A stretch of DNA of 64,000 nt from Alectoria sarmentosa (lineage: Eukaryota; Ascomycota; Lecanoromycetes; Lecanorales; Parmeliaceae): positions 62,001-126,000 of the forward strand of contig WOGZ01000075.1 of NCBI GenBank assembly GCA_009733775.1, given 5' to 3'. The position numbers were made by a program, and so were the translations under genes. How positions within the stretch are numbered: position 1 is the stretch's first letter; every line of letters begins with the position of its first letter. Positions 1 to 10,198 of the stretch are shown in pieces. The notes beneath the pieces are model-generated. The model did no database searches and was not told where the DNA came from. It saw only the letters and a program-made list of their open reading frames with translations.

Positions 1-1137
1 GGTTCCGATATCCGTCAAGAAGCGACGAATGTGGGTCCACCCAAGTTCGAACCATACAGGATCAAAGTAATCTCCAGTCTTGGCATGATTGTGACCAAAG
101 AGAAAGCGGTTTTCGCTATAGATGAATACGCGAGCTTCGTTGTAGACAACTTTGTTGACGCGAAGGAAAGCTGCTGAGCGGGCAAAGCCGTTGCGGTTCA
201 TGAAGTCGATGGGCGCCTGCTTCTTGAACACAAGGGCGTATATCTTATCTAGATTTACACCTCAGATTTAGCATTTCTACTTCGTCGACAATAATCCGGG
301 CGGTGAAACCGGCTTTGGGAAACAAGAGAGCTCCTTGCTACGAAGCTCAACCCTTGCAGCTGCGAACGCCCTGCGTGTGGCGGTACTTGTAGTGGTACGC
401 AAGAGGGAAAAAATTCAGAAGGAAGCACCTACTACGAATCTCTCCTGGAAGCTTCTCAAACCCAGCCTTTGTCTCGTCATAGGACGGATTCTTGTTGATG
501 ACTCCAAGGGGCAGCAGAGTTTTTGCACCGGGTCGCTCAGGCGCATCGACCTCACGCTTTGGCATCTTTCTGGTGGGCGCACCACTCATCGGGTGAGGGG
601 GTGGTAAGCCGAGCATCTTGTTCCAGCTCTGAACGGCAGCATATGTTGTTGGGTAGTAAGCCAGGCATGAGGTGTCTGGGGGCGGCGGGGAAGCCTCCTT
701 CTTAGCCTGAGCCTTGAATCTCCCTCGGAGACGAGGCTTCTTGGCGATGTGGCGATCTTCATCTTCGCCCTCATTCTTACCCTCGTCGTCGTTGGCATGC
801 TCGCCTTCGCTCTTGGCATCGTCAGTACCTTCATCCTCGCTGTCGAAGAGCAAGGTGCTTGAGTCGACATATCCAGGTGCCAATTGGACTCGCTTTGCTG
901 AACGTACAGGCCTATCGCCGCGCGGACTGGGCATTGCAGTGGTGACAGCGGGTATCTGTGGTATAAATTGTAAATTTGACGTGTGTGTCGAAGATTGAAG
1001 TCATCTACCTGTGAGACTCGTTTCCGTTCGTTAACCTGAGAGCGAGATTTCTTGATGAATTGGCGAGCGTAAGAATTACGGAAGCCTGCTATTGGCTTGT
1101 AGTGCGGAAGAGACATGTAAGTGGTATTGTTGGCCAT
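1..1137 (-). CDS. 2EXR/F-box-like domain protein, 3' end cut off by the window edge
   Basis: Three exons fit: 1137-1009, 955-433 and 248-1, continuing off the left edge. The introns at 1008-956 and 432-249 have GT-AG ends and keep the frame. The N-terminal half is low complexity and acidic, with a D/E-rich stretch near residues 75-100 and a basic KKPR patch. After the second intron the protein reads LPGEIRNKIY, then a segment ending in a VNKVVYNEARVFIYSENRF-like motif. This is the usual start of the fungal F-box-like/2EXR family (LPxEIRNxIY followed by RVNKxxxxEAxxxFYxxNxF). Such proteins are abundant in Dothideomycetes and most have no assigned function; some may be substrate adaptors of ubiquitin ligases. 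The start at 1137 gives an in-frame 43-codon first exon; an upstream alternative was not seen. Domain call fairly sure; function unknown. Confidence 0.7.
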
Positions 1138-2566
1138 CTGTGTTTTGAATGAGCATTTTAGTGGTGAGCTGAGGGTGTTGTCATTCGACAACACTGCGAT
1201 GGTTGTTCACCTTGAGCTACTGCCATACGGTAGCGACCGCGTTTGATTGACGGTTGGCTCTGGGGACGATGGCTACACAAAGTGACAGCTTGAGAATCAG
1301 ACACAATGATGGAGTTGATGAGGCCGGGAATTGTCAGAGGTTGTAATTGCTAGACGTGGGTTATGAAACGTCGAAAATGTTTTTTTAGCAGGAACGGAAG
1401 TCGCACAACGCGGGGGCCGTTAGTGGGGCCGAGGAGGCTTAAGTTAAAATACATAAAGCCTACCTAAGCTCGGCGTGCCACACCTAAAGTGATGAAGGCA
1501 CCATTCTCTTTTCTACCAGTTGAGGCCCGCAGGCGGTATTCCAAAGTCTCACATAGCCAATAACCAGGGAAAAGCATTGGATTATTCTCCACACTGTACT
1601 CGGTTTCCTTGTTCACCTCAGTGACCGTAAGCCATGATCATGGGGGCAGAAAAGTCACGTGAGATTAGATCAATGAAAACAGTCTAGCTTTGGTTGAATA
1701 GCAGTCGATATAACGGCATTACACATGATTCTTATTCTCTTTTGTGAATCGAAAGAGACAAGGATTGCAAACGACAGAGACGCAAAAACACGAAAGATAA
1801 AAGTACACGAGACTCGATGCTAAACACTCTGGGGAACTTGAGATGCAAGACATTCTTCGAGGGCTAGCCTCGATATGCGGCAGGACCGGACCTCGTCTTT
1901 GTCGGAGGCATTCGGGTTCCACTAAAATTAGCATAGTCCACAATGGAATATCGTAAGAAGCACTCGAGCCCATCGAATGGCAAGCCTGGTCGACCTTCAT
2001 GGCAGGGTAAAATAGGTGAGAACCGGAAAAAAAGCCAGATATGGGTTATCTTAAATTGATGCGACGGTGAAAGAGGAAGAGGACAGTACGCTCGTCTTGA
2101 CAGGAATGGGGATACAATTGCGGTATGGCAATTTCGTGATTAGGCTTGCAATAAAGGCATACATAGGGCGAAAGTGATGGAGAGAGCCTGTAACTCCGCA
2201 GCTCTTAGAAGTAACAACAACACGTCCAATCAGAAAGTCTCATACTGTCCCTTGAAAGGTGGTGAGTTGGACCCAGGACATATCAGCATCGCCCACATTA
2301 GACAGCTTGTACTGTCCAAGTGAGTGCAGCAGCAGCCGTAGAAGTCATCTCATCATCTTGGATTGTAGTTGTTTGTTGGACAAAAGCATTGTCGGTGCAG
2401 GTTTTAACACAGGCACAATTACAAAAGCGTCTTAGGCCTCCCGAGAGATCCCGGAGCTAAAAAAGAAACAACTCATGAAATGGGCTTCGTAGATTAGGAT
2501 TCCCGTAGGGACAAAGTCTTGTATGCGTTGAAGCATCAGCTTTTACCATCAATGTTGAATAGAGAA
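1138..2566. other. Intergenic region between divergently transcribed genes
   Basis: No convincing gene is seen. A 93-codon minus-strand reading frame at 1719-2000 has no recognisable motif and is probably chance. The stretch should hold the promoters of the left F-box-like gene and of the SHMT gene, which point away from each other. Confidence 0.5.
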
Positions 2567-4375
2567 ATGTCCGTATGTACCAGATGTTGGTCTCGTGCCT
2601 TGTACACTGCTGCCCGGAGGTCTCCATCTCTTCAGTCTCAGGGCCACCAGCAGTGGCAATGGCTGTCGAGGCGAGGCATGGCCTCAATAAGTCCGGAAAG
2701 TCAGCACAAGGTACAAATTTCGAGGCGTTGCTTATACGATAGTGCTGATGGTGTCTAAGCTGTTGGCCGCAAATCTTGAAGAAGCAGATCCTGCTGTTTA
2801 TGAAATACTTCAAAGGGTACGCTATCCTGCAAACGACGACCGCTAACCCCGAGGAATTCTAAACGAATCCCCATTGATGCGTGAAATGTAGGAGAAAAGA
2901 CGGCAGAAACACTTCATCAACCTCATACCCTCCGAAAACTTCACATCACAAGCAGTACTCGATGCCTTGGGCAGTGTCATGCAAAGTACGCCCATATAAA
3001 TTCTGCATAGGAGAATTGAGAGCTGAAAGGGGACCAACAAATAGACAAGTACTCGGAAGGATACCCAGGAGCTCGATACTATGGCGGCAACGAGCACATA
3101 GACGAGTCAGAAAGGCTCTGCCAAAAAAGAGCTTTGGAGACGTTTGGTCTGAGCGAGGAAGAATGGGGAGTCAATGTGCAACGTATGCTCTTGAACTGAC
3201 TTGACCTTCGTACCTTACTGATCTGTGAATTGGTAGCCCTCTCTGGGTCACCCGCAAATCTTTATGCCTACTCTGCCCTTCTCAATTCCCATGATCGAAT
3301 CATGGGTCTTGATCTCCCTCATGGCGGACATCTGTCTCATGGATACCAGACGCCCACCAAGAAAATCTCCGCGATCTCCAAGTACTTTGAGACCCTACCT
3401 TATAGACTTGACGAGTCGACAGGTCTTATCGACTACCAGAAGCTTGAAGAACTGGCAATGCTGTACCGCCCTAGAATCATCATCGCCGGTACTTCAGCAT
3501 ATAGCAGACTCATTGAATACGCACGAATGAGAGAGATTGCAGAAAAGGTGGGGGCATATCTGCTCAGCGACATGGCACACATATCAGGCCTTGTGGCTGG
3601 AGGTGTCATTCCTTCTCCATTCCCACACTCAGACGTCGTCACCACTACTACCCACAAGTCGCTGCGAGGTCCGAGAGGGGCAATGATATTCTTCCGCAAG
3701 GGCGTTCGTAGACAGGATAAGAAGGGCAACTCAGAGATGTACGACCTCGAAGGTCCAATCAATGCTTCCGTCTTTCCAGGTCATCAGGGCGGGCCTCATA
3801 ACCACACCATCACAGCTCTTTCAGTTGCTTTACATCAGGCTCAAAGCGGCGAGTTCAAGGACTATCAGAAAACTGTGCTGTTGAACGCGAAGGCTCTGGC
3901 CGAGCGCTTGGGCAACTCCAAGGAAAAGGGCGGCCTAGGATACCACGTCGTCTCGGGAGGTACCGATAATCACTTGGTGCTCGTCGACCTCAAGAACAAA
4001 GGTGTGGATGGAGCCCGTGTAGAACGCGTGCTTGAGCTTGTGGGCGTTGCCAGCAACAAGAACACTGTACCAGGCGACAAATCAGCTATGAAACCAGGCG
4101 GACTGCGAATGGGCTCACCTGCTATGACCACTCGAGGACTGTTGCCGGACGATTTTACGAGAGTTGCTGAAATTGTTGATCGTGCTGTAACAATCACGCA
4201 GCACCTGGACAAGAAGGCCCATGACGAGTTTGAAGCGAAGGGACGGAAGAATCCCGGAAGCGTGAAATCCTTCTTGGAATTCCTCGGTGATGGCAATGAA
4301 GTGCGGGAGGTTGTTGAGCTGAGAAGGGAAGTTGAAGAGTGGGTTGGCACTTTCTCACTGCCATGGATCAAATGA
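2567..4375 (+). CDS. shm1: Serine hydroxymethyltransferase, mitochondrial type
   Basis: Five exons: 2567-2710, 2760-2816, 2892-2985, 3045-3182 and 3237-4375. The introns are 49-75 nt and the joined protein is 523 residues, normal for fungal mitochondrial SHMT. The enzyme is PLP-dependent and interconverts serine plus tetrahydrofolate with glycine plus 5,10-methylene-tetrahydrofolate. Residues 1-45 are basic, Arg/Ser-rich and free of acids near the start, as in a mitochondrial presequence. The core follows: INLIPSENFTS, KYSEGYPGARYYGGNEHID, DLPHGGHLSHGYQ, and the cofactor motif TTTTHKSLRGPRGAM with the Schiff-base lysine at about K285. HLSHGYQ and AGTSAYSRLIDY-like segments match yeast Shm1 better than cytosolic Shm2. 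In-frame ATGs also exist at 2519 and 2552; 2567 is chosen because the presequence looks best from there. Family certain; exact start less so. Confidence 0.93.
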
Positions 4376-4831
4376 GGGTCTTACATTAAGGCAAGCCACC
4401 ACTACTTGTCGTCGTGCTTCTGTCCAGATCGCGCTTTACTCTACCGGGTGTTTCCTCAACGAAATACCACTTTAGGGATACACAACCTGAAACTTCCCGC
4501 ACCTATCATTTATACTCCAAGCATTCTAGTCATTTTGACGCTTTTCATAAGGGTCGATAATCCTTAGAGATAGAACAATGTTACTTTGACAACGTTCACT
4601 CCAAACTTGTTCAATTCCGCTTCTTATTCAAAGTGACTGTATAACAGATCTCTATTGTTTTGACAGCAGCCAGTTTCAAGCTCCATACCTATCAATAGTC
4701 CCCCACCAGCAAAACTTTGCGGGATCAACACTGCTCAGTTCGATCTCCAGCTACTCCACTCTCTGGTGAAAGGCGACGACACAACCGTTTGATGTTCATC
4801 AGGCAGCATTGAAAACACCAGCTTCATACCC
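4376..4831. other. Intergenic: shm1 3' region and promoter of the next small gene
   Basis: No coding feature is seen. It lies between two co-directional genes. Confidence 0.4.
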
Positions 4832-5187
4832 ATGAGAAAATCTCCAATCGCCGGTATGCCATCCGCGCTTCCTCTTCGTGTGGTAATAGTCCTCGTCTTG
4901 ATGGCATTTGGCCTCGTTGCTATGACTCAAGCTCTTCCAATTCGCGATACACCCACCAATGCCGTTGAAGTCACCCCAACACCCGCCGGGCATTGGTGGA
5001 ATAGGACTGGCATCCAAACCGCGATAGTTCCACTCATAGCATTCGATATTGTCAGCTGTACAGTGCTGATAATCGTCCGACTCTATAGTAGGTCTTACCC
5101 TTCCATTATTTTGATCGTAGGGTGATCGTCCTAACGGTTGGCAAACCTACAGGGACAGAAGCGGAAGAGGACTATGAGATGGCTTGA
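4832..5187 (+). CDS. Small secretory-pathway membrane protein (96 aa)
   Basis: Two exons, 4832-5087 and 5153-5187, with a 65-nt GT-AG intron (GTAGGT donor, CCTACAG acceptor), give 96 residues. The N terminus is a signal-peptide-like segment: basic start, hydrophobic core VVIVLVLMAFGLVA near residues 17-30, then TQALP. A short lumenal or extracellular stretch carries a possible N-glycosylation site (NRT). A second hydrophobic span follows near residues 64-82, and the tail is acidic (RTEAEEDYEMA). No family is recognised. It starts a run of four small membrane-protein genes on the same strand. The second exon rests on splice consensus only; unspliced, the frame would stop 12 codons after the donor. 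Confidence 0.5.
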
Positions 5188-5481
5188 GGCCATGAGTTGC
5201 AGCCTGTGAAGGAACCAATTGGACCGTCTTGACAAAGACATTGTCGACTCGCATTGATAAATCAACGTCCTCCCACTGCGCCTTTGTCGACAGCATAATA
5301 CATTCCTACGAACAAAGACTACAACATCCATTGTGCAATAGCTTCTCATTATCAAGCGAGTATTCCTTACTTCAGTTTTCCACCATCGTCTTCTCTTCTT
5401 CAACCCGCAAACCGTCCAGCGATTCAGAAAATCAGACACCGCCTCACATTAAAGAAGCATTGCAAGCCTGCTTTCAAAGAT

Positions 5482-5741
5482 ATGGACCTTCCCTTCGATG
5501 TCGATTCGTTTGTATCTGCTTTCTGCGTCTTCACGATCGTCGTCTGGGGGACCTTTTTCTACACCCTCGCGTGGTCAGGGGATGAGTTCTCGGTGGATGC
5601 GGGAGTGACGGCTGTGTTCAACATGGTGTGACGATACTTATGGCCTAAGCTTGCGGAGTCAGCTCTGGTTCTAGCCTAGTGGTGAAGCATGAGTCTAATA
5701 GAAAAACGTCTTCGCGTCTTCAAAGATCTGTGGGCAAGTAA
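5482..5741 (+). CDS. Microprotein with one membrane span (about 70 aa), tandem paralogue A
   Basis: The first exon, 5482-5627, encodes a short acidic start (MDLPFDVD), a hydrophobic span near residues 10-29 and the motif LAWSGDEFSVDAG. A 47-nt intron (5628-5674) in phase 2 leads to exon 5675-5741, giving 70 residues with a basic Ser/Arg-rich tail. Without splicing the frame stops at 5631 after 49 residues. The gene 430 nt downstream of its end has the same plan: MD start, membrane span, LAWGGEEMSVDGG, and a first exon of exactly 146 nt ending in the same phase. That conservation is the main support that both are real genes. No known family or function is recognised. Confidence 0.5.
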
Positions 5742-6172
5742 ATCCCAGTCACGCAATCACAATCCTTGCAGTACCTTACATTTGCTATGAAGTCTCAGCT
5801 CAGTGCCAAGCCAGCATGATGGTCTTTCATTCACCTTGTTATCCACTTTTTCTGGTGATAAGAGCAGCTTCGTCAACCTCCATCCTGTACGTCAATCTTC
5901 ATCAGTAGCCTGTTCCCTCTTCGAACAAAGAACTTGAGCCTCTTTTCAAAAAGGCATTCAGTTGGCAGACACAGTCTCGTTGTGCTCGACACAACGCCTT
6001 TGTCCCAACGAGCACTCGCTCGAACCTTTCCACCTACTTTTCTCCTCTTGTATCAAGTAGCAAGCCCATTCGAGAACTCACATCAGCTTGCGTCTCAACC
6101 CCTCCAAGCTCATCCATCACGCCCCAAAGTCAACCATCGAAGCTCCCAACTACCTCGCCCCTTATCGCAGAC

Positions 6173-6444
6173 ATGGACTTCTCGCTCTTCCTCGATTTTG
6201 TCCTGCTCGTCCTCTCGCTCTACCTTGTCGCAATGTCGATGGCTGCTGCCTGTGTTGCCTGTGCTTTCCTTGCTCTTGCATGGGGCGGCGAAGAGATGTC
6301 TGTCGATGGTGGAGATTCGTAAGTTTGGCGAGGCCGTCTTGTGAATTATACTAGCATATGCCGCTTAGGGGTTCTCATGTGCAAGACGGACCTAAAATTG
6401 ACAACCGATCCAAATGGGAACGCAGTCTCAACACTCTGGTCTAG
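6173..6444 (+). CDS. Microprotein with one membrane span (73 aa), tandem paralogue B
   Basis: Exons 6173-6318 (146 nt) and 6369-6444 flank a 50-nt intron with a perfect GTAAGT donor, a TACTAGC branch-like site and a CTTAG acceptor. The predicted 73-residue protein starts MDFSLFLD. It has a strongly hydrophobic segment to about residue 36, then LAWGGEEMSVDGG and a hydrophilic tail (NRSKWERSLNTLV). It resembles paralogue A at 5482 in start, span, LAW-motif, first-exon length and intron phase. The short acidic tail after a single span could be cytosolic, but orientation is not resolved. No homologue is recognised. Confidence 0.55.
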
Positions 6445-7036
6445 CTACAGAAACTGTCAGCAGAGAAAATCTGCTGCTATAATTGTGTCGATTCTTGGCA
6501 GAGGATCATTGTACTATTGCTTGAAGACGATTTCTCTAAACCGCCGGGGTCTGTACTCTGGACCGACTTCCCTCACGAGGAAGCTTCCAGATCTTCACAC
6601 TTCTGTAGGAAATCCATTTCTGCTGCCTTTGTTGGCCTCGAGATCCTTAATGCAGCCATCCCAAGTCTCAAGTAAGTCTCATATTTTCATCTGGTACATG
6701 TCTCATGAACAGCAGCATCGGAGTGAAGGATTCAGTCAACAAAGAAGTCATTTTTTCCTTTCAAATCCTTGTACTCCTTGTTGCCCATTATCTCCTTGTT
6801 GAAATACACAGTAGCCCTGTTCCAGTACAAAGGATACCCTCCCATTCTGCGCCAACAGAGCATTGTGAGCCAGCATTGTCTTCCTCCCCCTTAAATATCC
6901 TCTCCGTCCCCGTTTTTGCATCCAGCAACTCCCAGCTCCACAGTCTCCAGCCCCCAATACTCTTCTCTCAGTCCGACTATATAAAAAACCTCACCAAAGC
7001 AGCATCCAACCCAGAAACCCCCCCGCCGATGTACCG
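6445..7036. other. Intergenic, no gene seen
   Basis: Pyrimidine-rich leader sequence precedes the ATG at 7037. Open frames here overlap one another and look like chance. Confidence 0.4.
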
Positions 7037-7486
7037 ATGTCCAACTTCCTCAACTCCATTATCCTCACCTCAAACACCCACCCCGTCATCCTTGGCCTCA
7101 CCGTCTTCACAGTGGCCTTCTTCGTCTCCTCCACCCTCGTCGCCGCCAGCGTGACCTACCTCCACCATGAGTACGACTGGGAAGACCACACCCCCATCTT
7201 CATCAGTCAGGAAACCCGTCCGCTCCTGGACGGCCAAGACCCGTTGAAGGACTATCCCTACGGGCGGTCCATGGCGCGGACGGTCTCGGCGCGGCGAGCG
7301 AGGATGCAGTCGGCCAAGCGCGCGTTTTTGAGACGGGCGCTCGAGGCTGATTGGGCGGATTCTTCGTATGGAACGATTGCGGCGGGACCGAGGGTTGGGG
7401 AGAAGAGGCGGATGAGAGATAAGGGGCTGGGGAGGGGAAAGCGGGTTAGAATCGAGGAGAGTTCGGAGGATGATGGTGAGTGGTAG
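7037..7486 (+). CDS. Single-pass membrane protein with basic/acidic cytosolic tail (149 aa)
   Basis: One exon, 149 residues. A strong hydrophobic span sits near residues 17-41 (VILGLTVFTVAFFVSSTLVAA). It is followed by an aromatic/acidic stretch (YDWEDHTP), then an Arg/Lys-rich region with several Ala and a last segment KRVRIEESSEDDGEW, which looks like a nuclear-localisation or casein-kinase-type patch. An alternative upstream ATG lies 8 nt away in another frame. It is the fourth small membrane-protein gene in a row on this strand, but its sequence is not obviously related to the two microproteins. Unrecognised family. Confidence 0.6.
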   Translation: MSNFLNSIILTSNTHPVILGLTVFTVAFFVSSTLVAASVTYLHHEYDWEDHTPIFISQETRPLLDGQDPLKDYPYGRSMARTVSARRARMQSAKRAFLRRALEADWADSSYGTIAAGPRVGEKRRMRDKGLGRGKRVRIEESSEDDGEW

Positions 7487-7917
7487 GTGAGTTGGTTGCT
7501 GGTTGCTGGTAAGTCAAGTCGGGCCAATGTTGGATTCGGAATTGATGCAGTAATTTTGATGTGGAGGAATTTTGTTGCTCGACTTTAGACAGTATCTTGA
7601 AAGGCAAACTCAAAGTCTGCTTCAGACTCAAATCGCCTTGATTTCTCACAACTTGCTCTCTCTTGTAAGCAAGCCAACTTGGATTCTGAATTTACCACTT
7701 CTCCAGCATTGCACTCATCAAACTTCAGAGAAGACGAACGAAAGTCTGATTATGATATACAATACTCTACCTACAATCTCATCCTCAACAATCTTGACCA
7801 CTTACAATGTGACATTGGGCCCCATCTTTCATCGTTGCATCAAAGAATTCCAATGCTAAGCAACAACTAGTGCCATCTTCTGCCCCCATCTCACCGATTT
7901 AGTTCCCCACCAAACAC
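7487..7917. other. Convergent 3' intergenic region
   Basis: AT-rich spacer between the ends of two converging genes. No gene is seen. Confidence 0.4.
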
Positions 7918-8964
7918 TCACACTTCAGGCAGGAATCCAAGAACAGTCTCCACATCGCCCCTATCGATCAACGCGAGCATCTCCTCGTCGATAAACTCAG
8001 CACGAACCCGCACAGGATAAAGGGACCAATACAGGCGACTGATAACCCCAGCGGCGACACCAGACATCCTGGACACCAAGTGCCGACTCTTCGGCGCACC
8101 TACGAGATGTGATGTCAAGTAGACAGAGACCGCTGCAATGGATGACGGAGCATGAGCCGCGAGCAGGCAAGCGACGTATATCTTTCCGGCCAAGTGTTGT
8201 GAGATGTCGATCGCTCTGGGGTTGGAATTGAGGTTGAGCCGATAACAGTAGGTCTCGCACATCGCTTTCACGGTCTGGAGGTCGGTAATGCTGTGATGAT
8301 CGACATCGCTCATCGCAATCTCTTCCTCTTCCCAGTACTCACGCATCTCTTCTTCGTCGTTCGGAGCGATATCCTGCTGGCGCGTAGAACGACGAGGGAT
8401 GTTTGCTTGCTCAGGATGTTCTGGCGCAATCCCTCGTAGGCGCGCAGAACGACGAAGGGTGTTTGCTTGCACAGGAGGTTCTGGAATGATGTCTTCACTA
8501 CTTTCTTCTTCATGAGCTTCTTCGTTACCGTTTTCCGCTCCACTATCCCAGGAGTGGAACCTCCATTGAGGGGCCATCGGAGTGTTGCCAGAGAATCGGG
8601 AGATATAGTCTATCCATGGTGGATAATCATCATAACCGTATGATTCGTATCCTCCAATATCTGCCATATCGGTTTGATCTCCGTCAATGACCCCGTGCTC
8701 GAGGTACGGCCGAGGCTGTGCAGGGAAGAAGACAAATCGACACACTGGGCACGAATTGTTGGCGGCGCCTGTGGGACCGAGCCATGTTGCAATGCAGCTG
8801 GAGCCTACCGTGTGATTGCAGGGGAGGCGGATTTCCCATTCGACAACGCCAGTCTCGTTACAGAGCGTGCCATATGCCGTGAAGCAGATGATGCAGCGTT
8901 CGCCGCTGTTGGGCTGTACGCTGTTCTCGACTCGAAGCAGCAGGCCGAGGAACGCCGCTGCCAT
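7918..8964 (-). CDS. RING-like finger protein with C-terminal TFIIB/cyclin-like repeat (348 aa)
   Basis: The single exon starts at the ATG at 8964. Residues 24-76 form a RING-like finger: C24-x2-C27, C49-N-H51, C57 and C72-P-V-C75, with the typical WL after the sixth position. The expected His/Cys at position 54 is Gly, so one canonical zinc ligand is missing. A long acidic, disordered middle follows, with two near-repeats of RRS(A/T)R...IAP. The C-terminal ~100 residues look like one cyclin-fold repeat of TFIIB: SIAAVSVYLTSHL, then a helix-turn-helix-like MSGVAAGVISRLYWSLYP. RING proteins usually act as E3 ubiquitin ligases; activity here is inferred only. The TFIIB resemblance is by eye (compare SVAAAAIYMAS...IAGVADVTIRQSYRLIYP in TFIIB). 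Confidence 0.75.
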   Translation of the reverse strand: MAAAFLGLLLRVENSVQPNSGERCIICFTAYGTLCNETGVVEWEIRLPCNHTVGSSCIATWLGPTGAANNSCPVCRFVFFPAQPRPYLEHGVIDGDQTDMADIGGYESYGYDDYPPWIDYISRFSGNTPMAPQWRFHSWDSGAENGNEEAHEEESSEDIIPEPPVQANTLRRSARLRGIAPEHPEQANIPRRSTRQQDIAPNDEEEMREYWEEEEIAMSDVDHHSITDLQTVKAMCETYCYRLNLNSNPRAIDISQHLAGKIYVACLLAAHAPSSIAAVSVYLTSHLVGAPKSRHLVSRMSGVAAGVISRLYWSLYPVRVRAEFIDEEMLALIDRGDVETVLGFLPEV

Positions 8965-9367
8965 TGTGGGAAGGTGCAAGGTTCGTTGTTGGCGAGGCTA
9001 GGTATCTGGTATGTTCTATTCCTGAACCGCCATTGAATTGGAGAGGTGGATTAGCGAAGGCTGATTAAGGGATTTGAGCAAATGAATGAATTTCAGCATG
9101 AGATGGGAGCAAATGAGTGGGGGTGCAGATTGTCGACAGGAAAATGTGTCGAGTACTCAACAAAGAATGCTTGAGAATGGCATTGTGTCGATGGGCCAGG
9201 ACCTGGAGCGTGGCTCTCTTTGTCGAGCGTCGGGCTACGAGCTCGTTATGCGAGACATTCACGGTCCATGAATCCATGGAGTCAGTCGACGAACGTGGAA
9301 TAGAATACGTAGATGAGAGAGGGTTTTGTGTATATTATTTGGGATGAAAACAAAAAGGGCAAGGCAG
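8965..9367. other. Intergenic, no gene seen
   Basis: Holds the promoter of the RING-like gene. Several overlapping short frames without recognisable content were left out. Confidence 0.35.
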
Positions 9368-9727
9368 TCATGACTCCGCTTTCAGATTCCGCACAATCTT
9401 CTCCAGCCACTTGCCAATTCGAGTCCCCTTCTCCTTCTTCTCATCACCTTGGCCCTCACCTGTACCACGCCTTACTTTCCGGCCAGGACGTCTGGCCAAC
9501 TTTCCGTGAGCGTCAGTAATCTCAATCTTTTGATGCGCCTTCGACACCTTTTCACTCTGCTCGAATGCTTCGCTGGCAACATTCACCGTGCCTGTTGTGG
9601 CTAGAACGATGTAAAGAGCGAGGAATGTGCCTGCATCGTAGCACGTATACCTGCCAGGCGTCGCGTTCTCAGAACCGTATACGTGAGTACACGTGGATGC
9701 GGAGCTGTGGGTGATTGAGAGATCCAT
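9368..9727 (-). CDS. Small putative membrane protein (119 aa)
   Basis: Single ATG-initiated frame of 119 residues. A short N-terminal segment with two cysteines (CTHVYG, YTCYD) precedes one hydrophobic stretch near residues 34-50 (TFLALYIVLATTGTV). The tail is Lys/Arg/Glu-rich, ends GKWLEKIVRNLKAES and is probably helical. A TTTAAATA box about 65 nt upstream of the ATG on the minus strand would serve as a TATA element. No family is recognised. Coding status is supported by length, the promoter-like box and a sensible composition only. Confidence 0.45.
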   Translation of the reverse strand: MDLSITHSSASTCTHVYGSENATPGRYTCYDAGTFLALYIVLATTGTVNVASEAFEQSEKVSKAHQKIEITDAHGKLARRPGRKVRRGTGEGQGDEKKEKGTRIGKWLEKIVRNLKAES

Positions 9728-10198
9728 CGTGGAGATCGAGCTAGCGTGGTTCTGGTCTCGGCTTCGTCAGATGGTTGAGACGTAGTCGGTGTATTTAAAG
9801 ATGGCACTTCGTGTGCAAGAGTGTGTGTGAAGAGATTGCTGTTGAGCAAGAGAAGGATGGCCGGGTAGGTAGCAAGTCTTGAAAGCCGAAGGAGGGCGTG
9901 CAGTGGGAACAAGAGCAACAAAGACGTGGTCTTTCACTTGAAAAAAAGGCCCATAAAGAACGCCCGAGTCACAGACCATTCAGGCAACAATAGAAGCACT
10001 TTGGTATTGTCAACACATCTTTGTCAATGCAAGTCAATAAACACCCTGCTCTGGACGCTTCAACACCGGCCACTCATAGCTTCAGCTAGATGCTTGGCCA
10101 CCATCAATTGCTCTCTACGCTTCATCCGAAACCTCTCTAGAAGGTCCATCGCCCTTATTTCCCAGACCACGTTCAGACTTCTTCAAGTCCCTTGCGAT

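Noticed and set aside
1719..2000. 93-codon minus-strand frame in the shm1 upstream region
   Set aside because: No domain, no splice continuation, composition like random translation.
5229..5585. 118-codon plus frame overlapping microprotein A
   Set aside because: Different frame from the conserved LAW-motif exon; Ser/His-rich random-looking text.
6705..7154. 149-codon plus frame overlapping the start of the 7037 gene
   Set aside because: It is the out-of-frame shadow of the membrane protein's pyrimidine-rich leader and first codons.
9926..10198. N-terminal extension of the 10199 gene
   Set aside because: Begins at GTG, not ATG, and adds a basic stretch absent from the other two family members.
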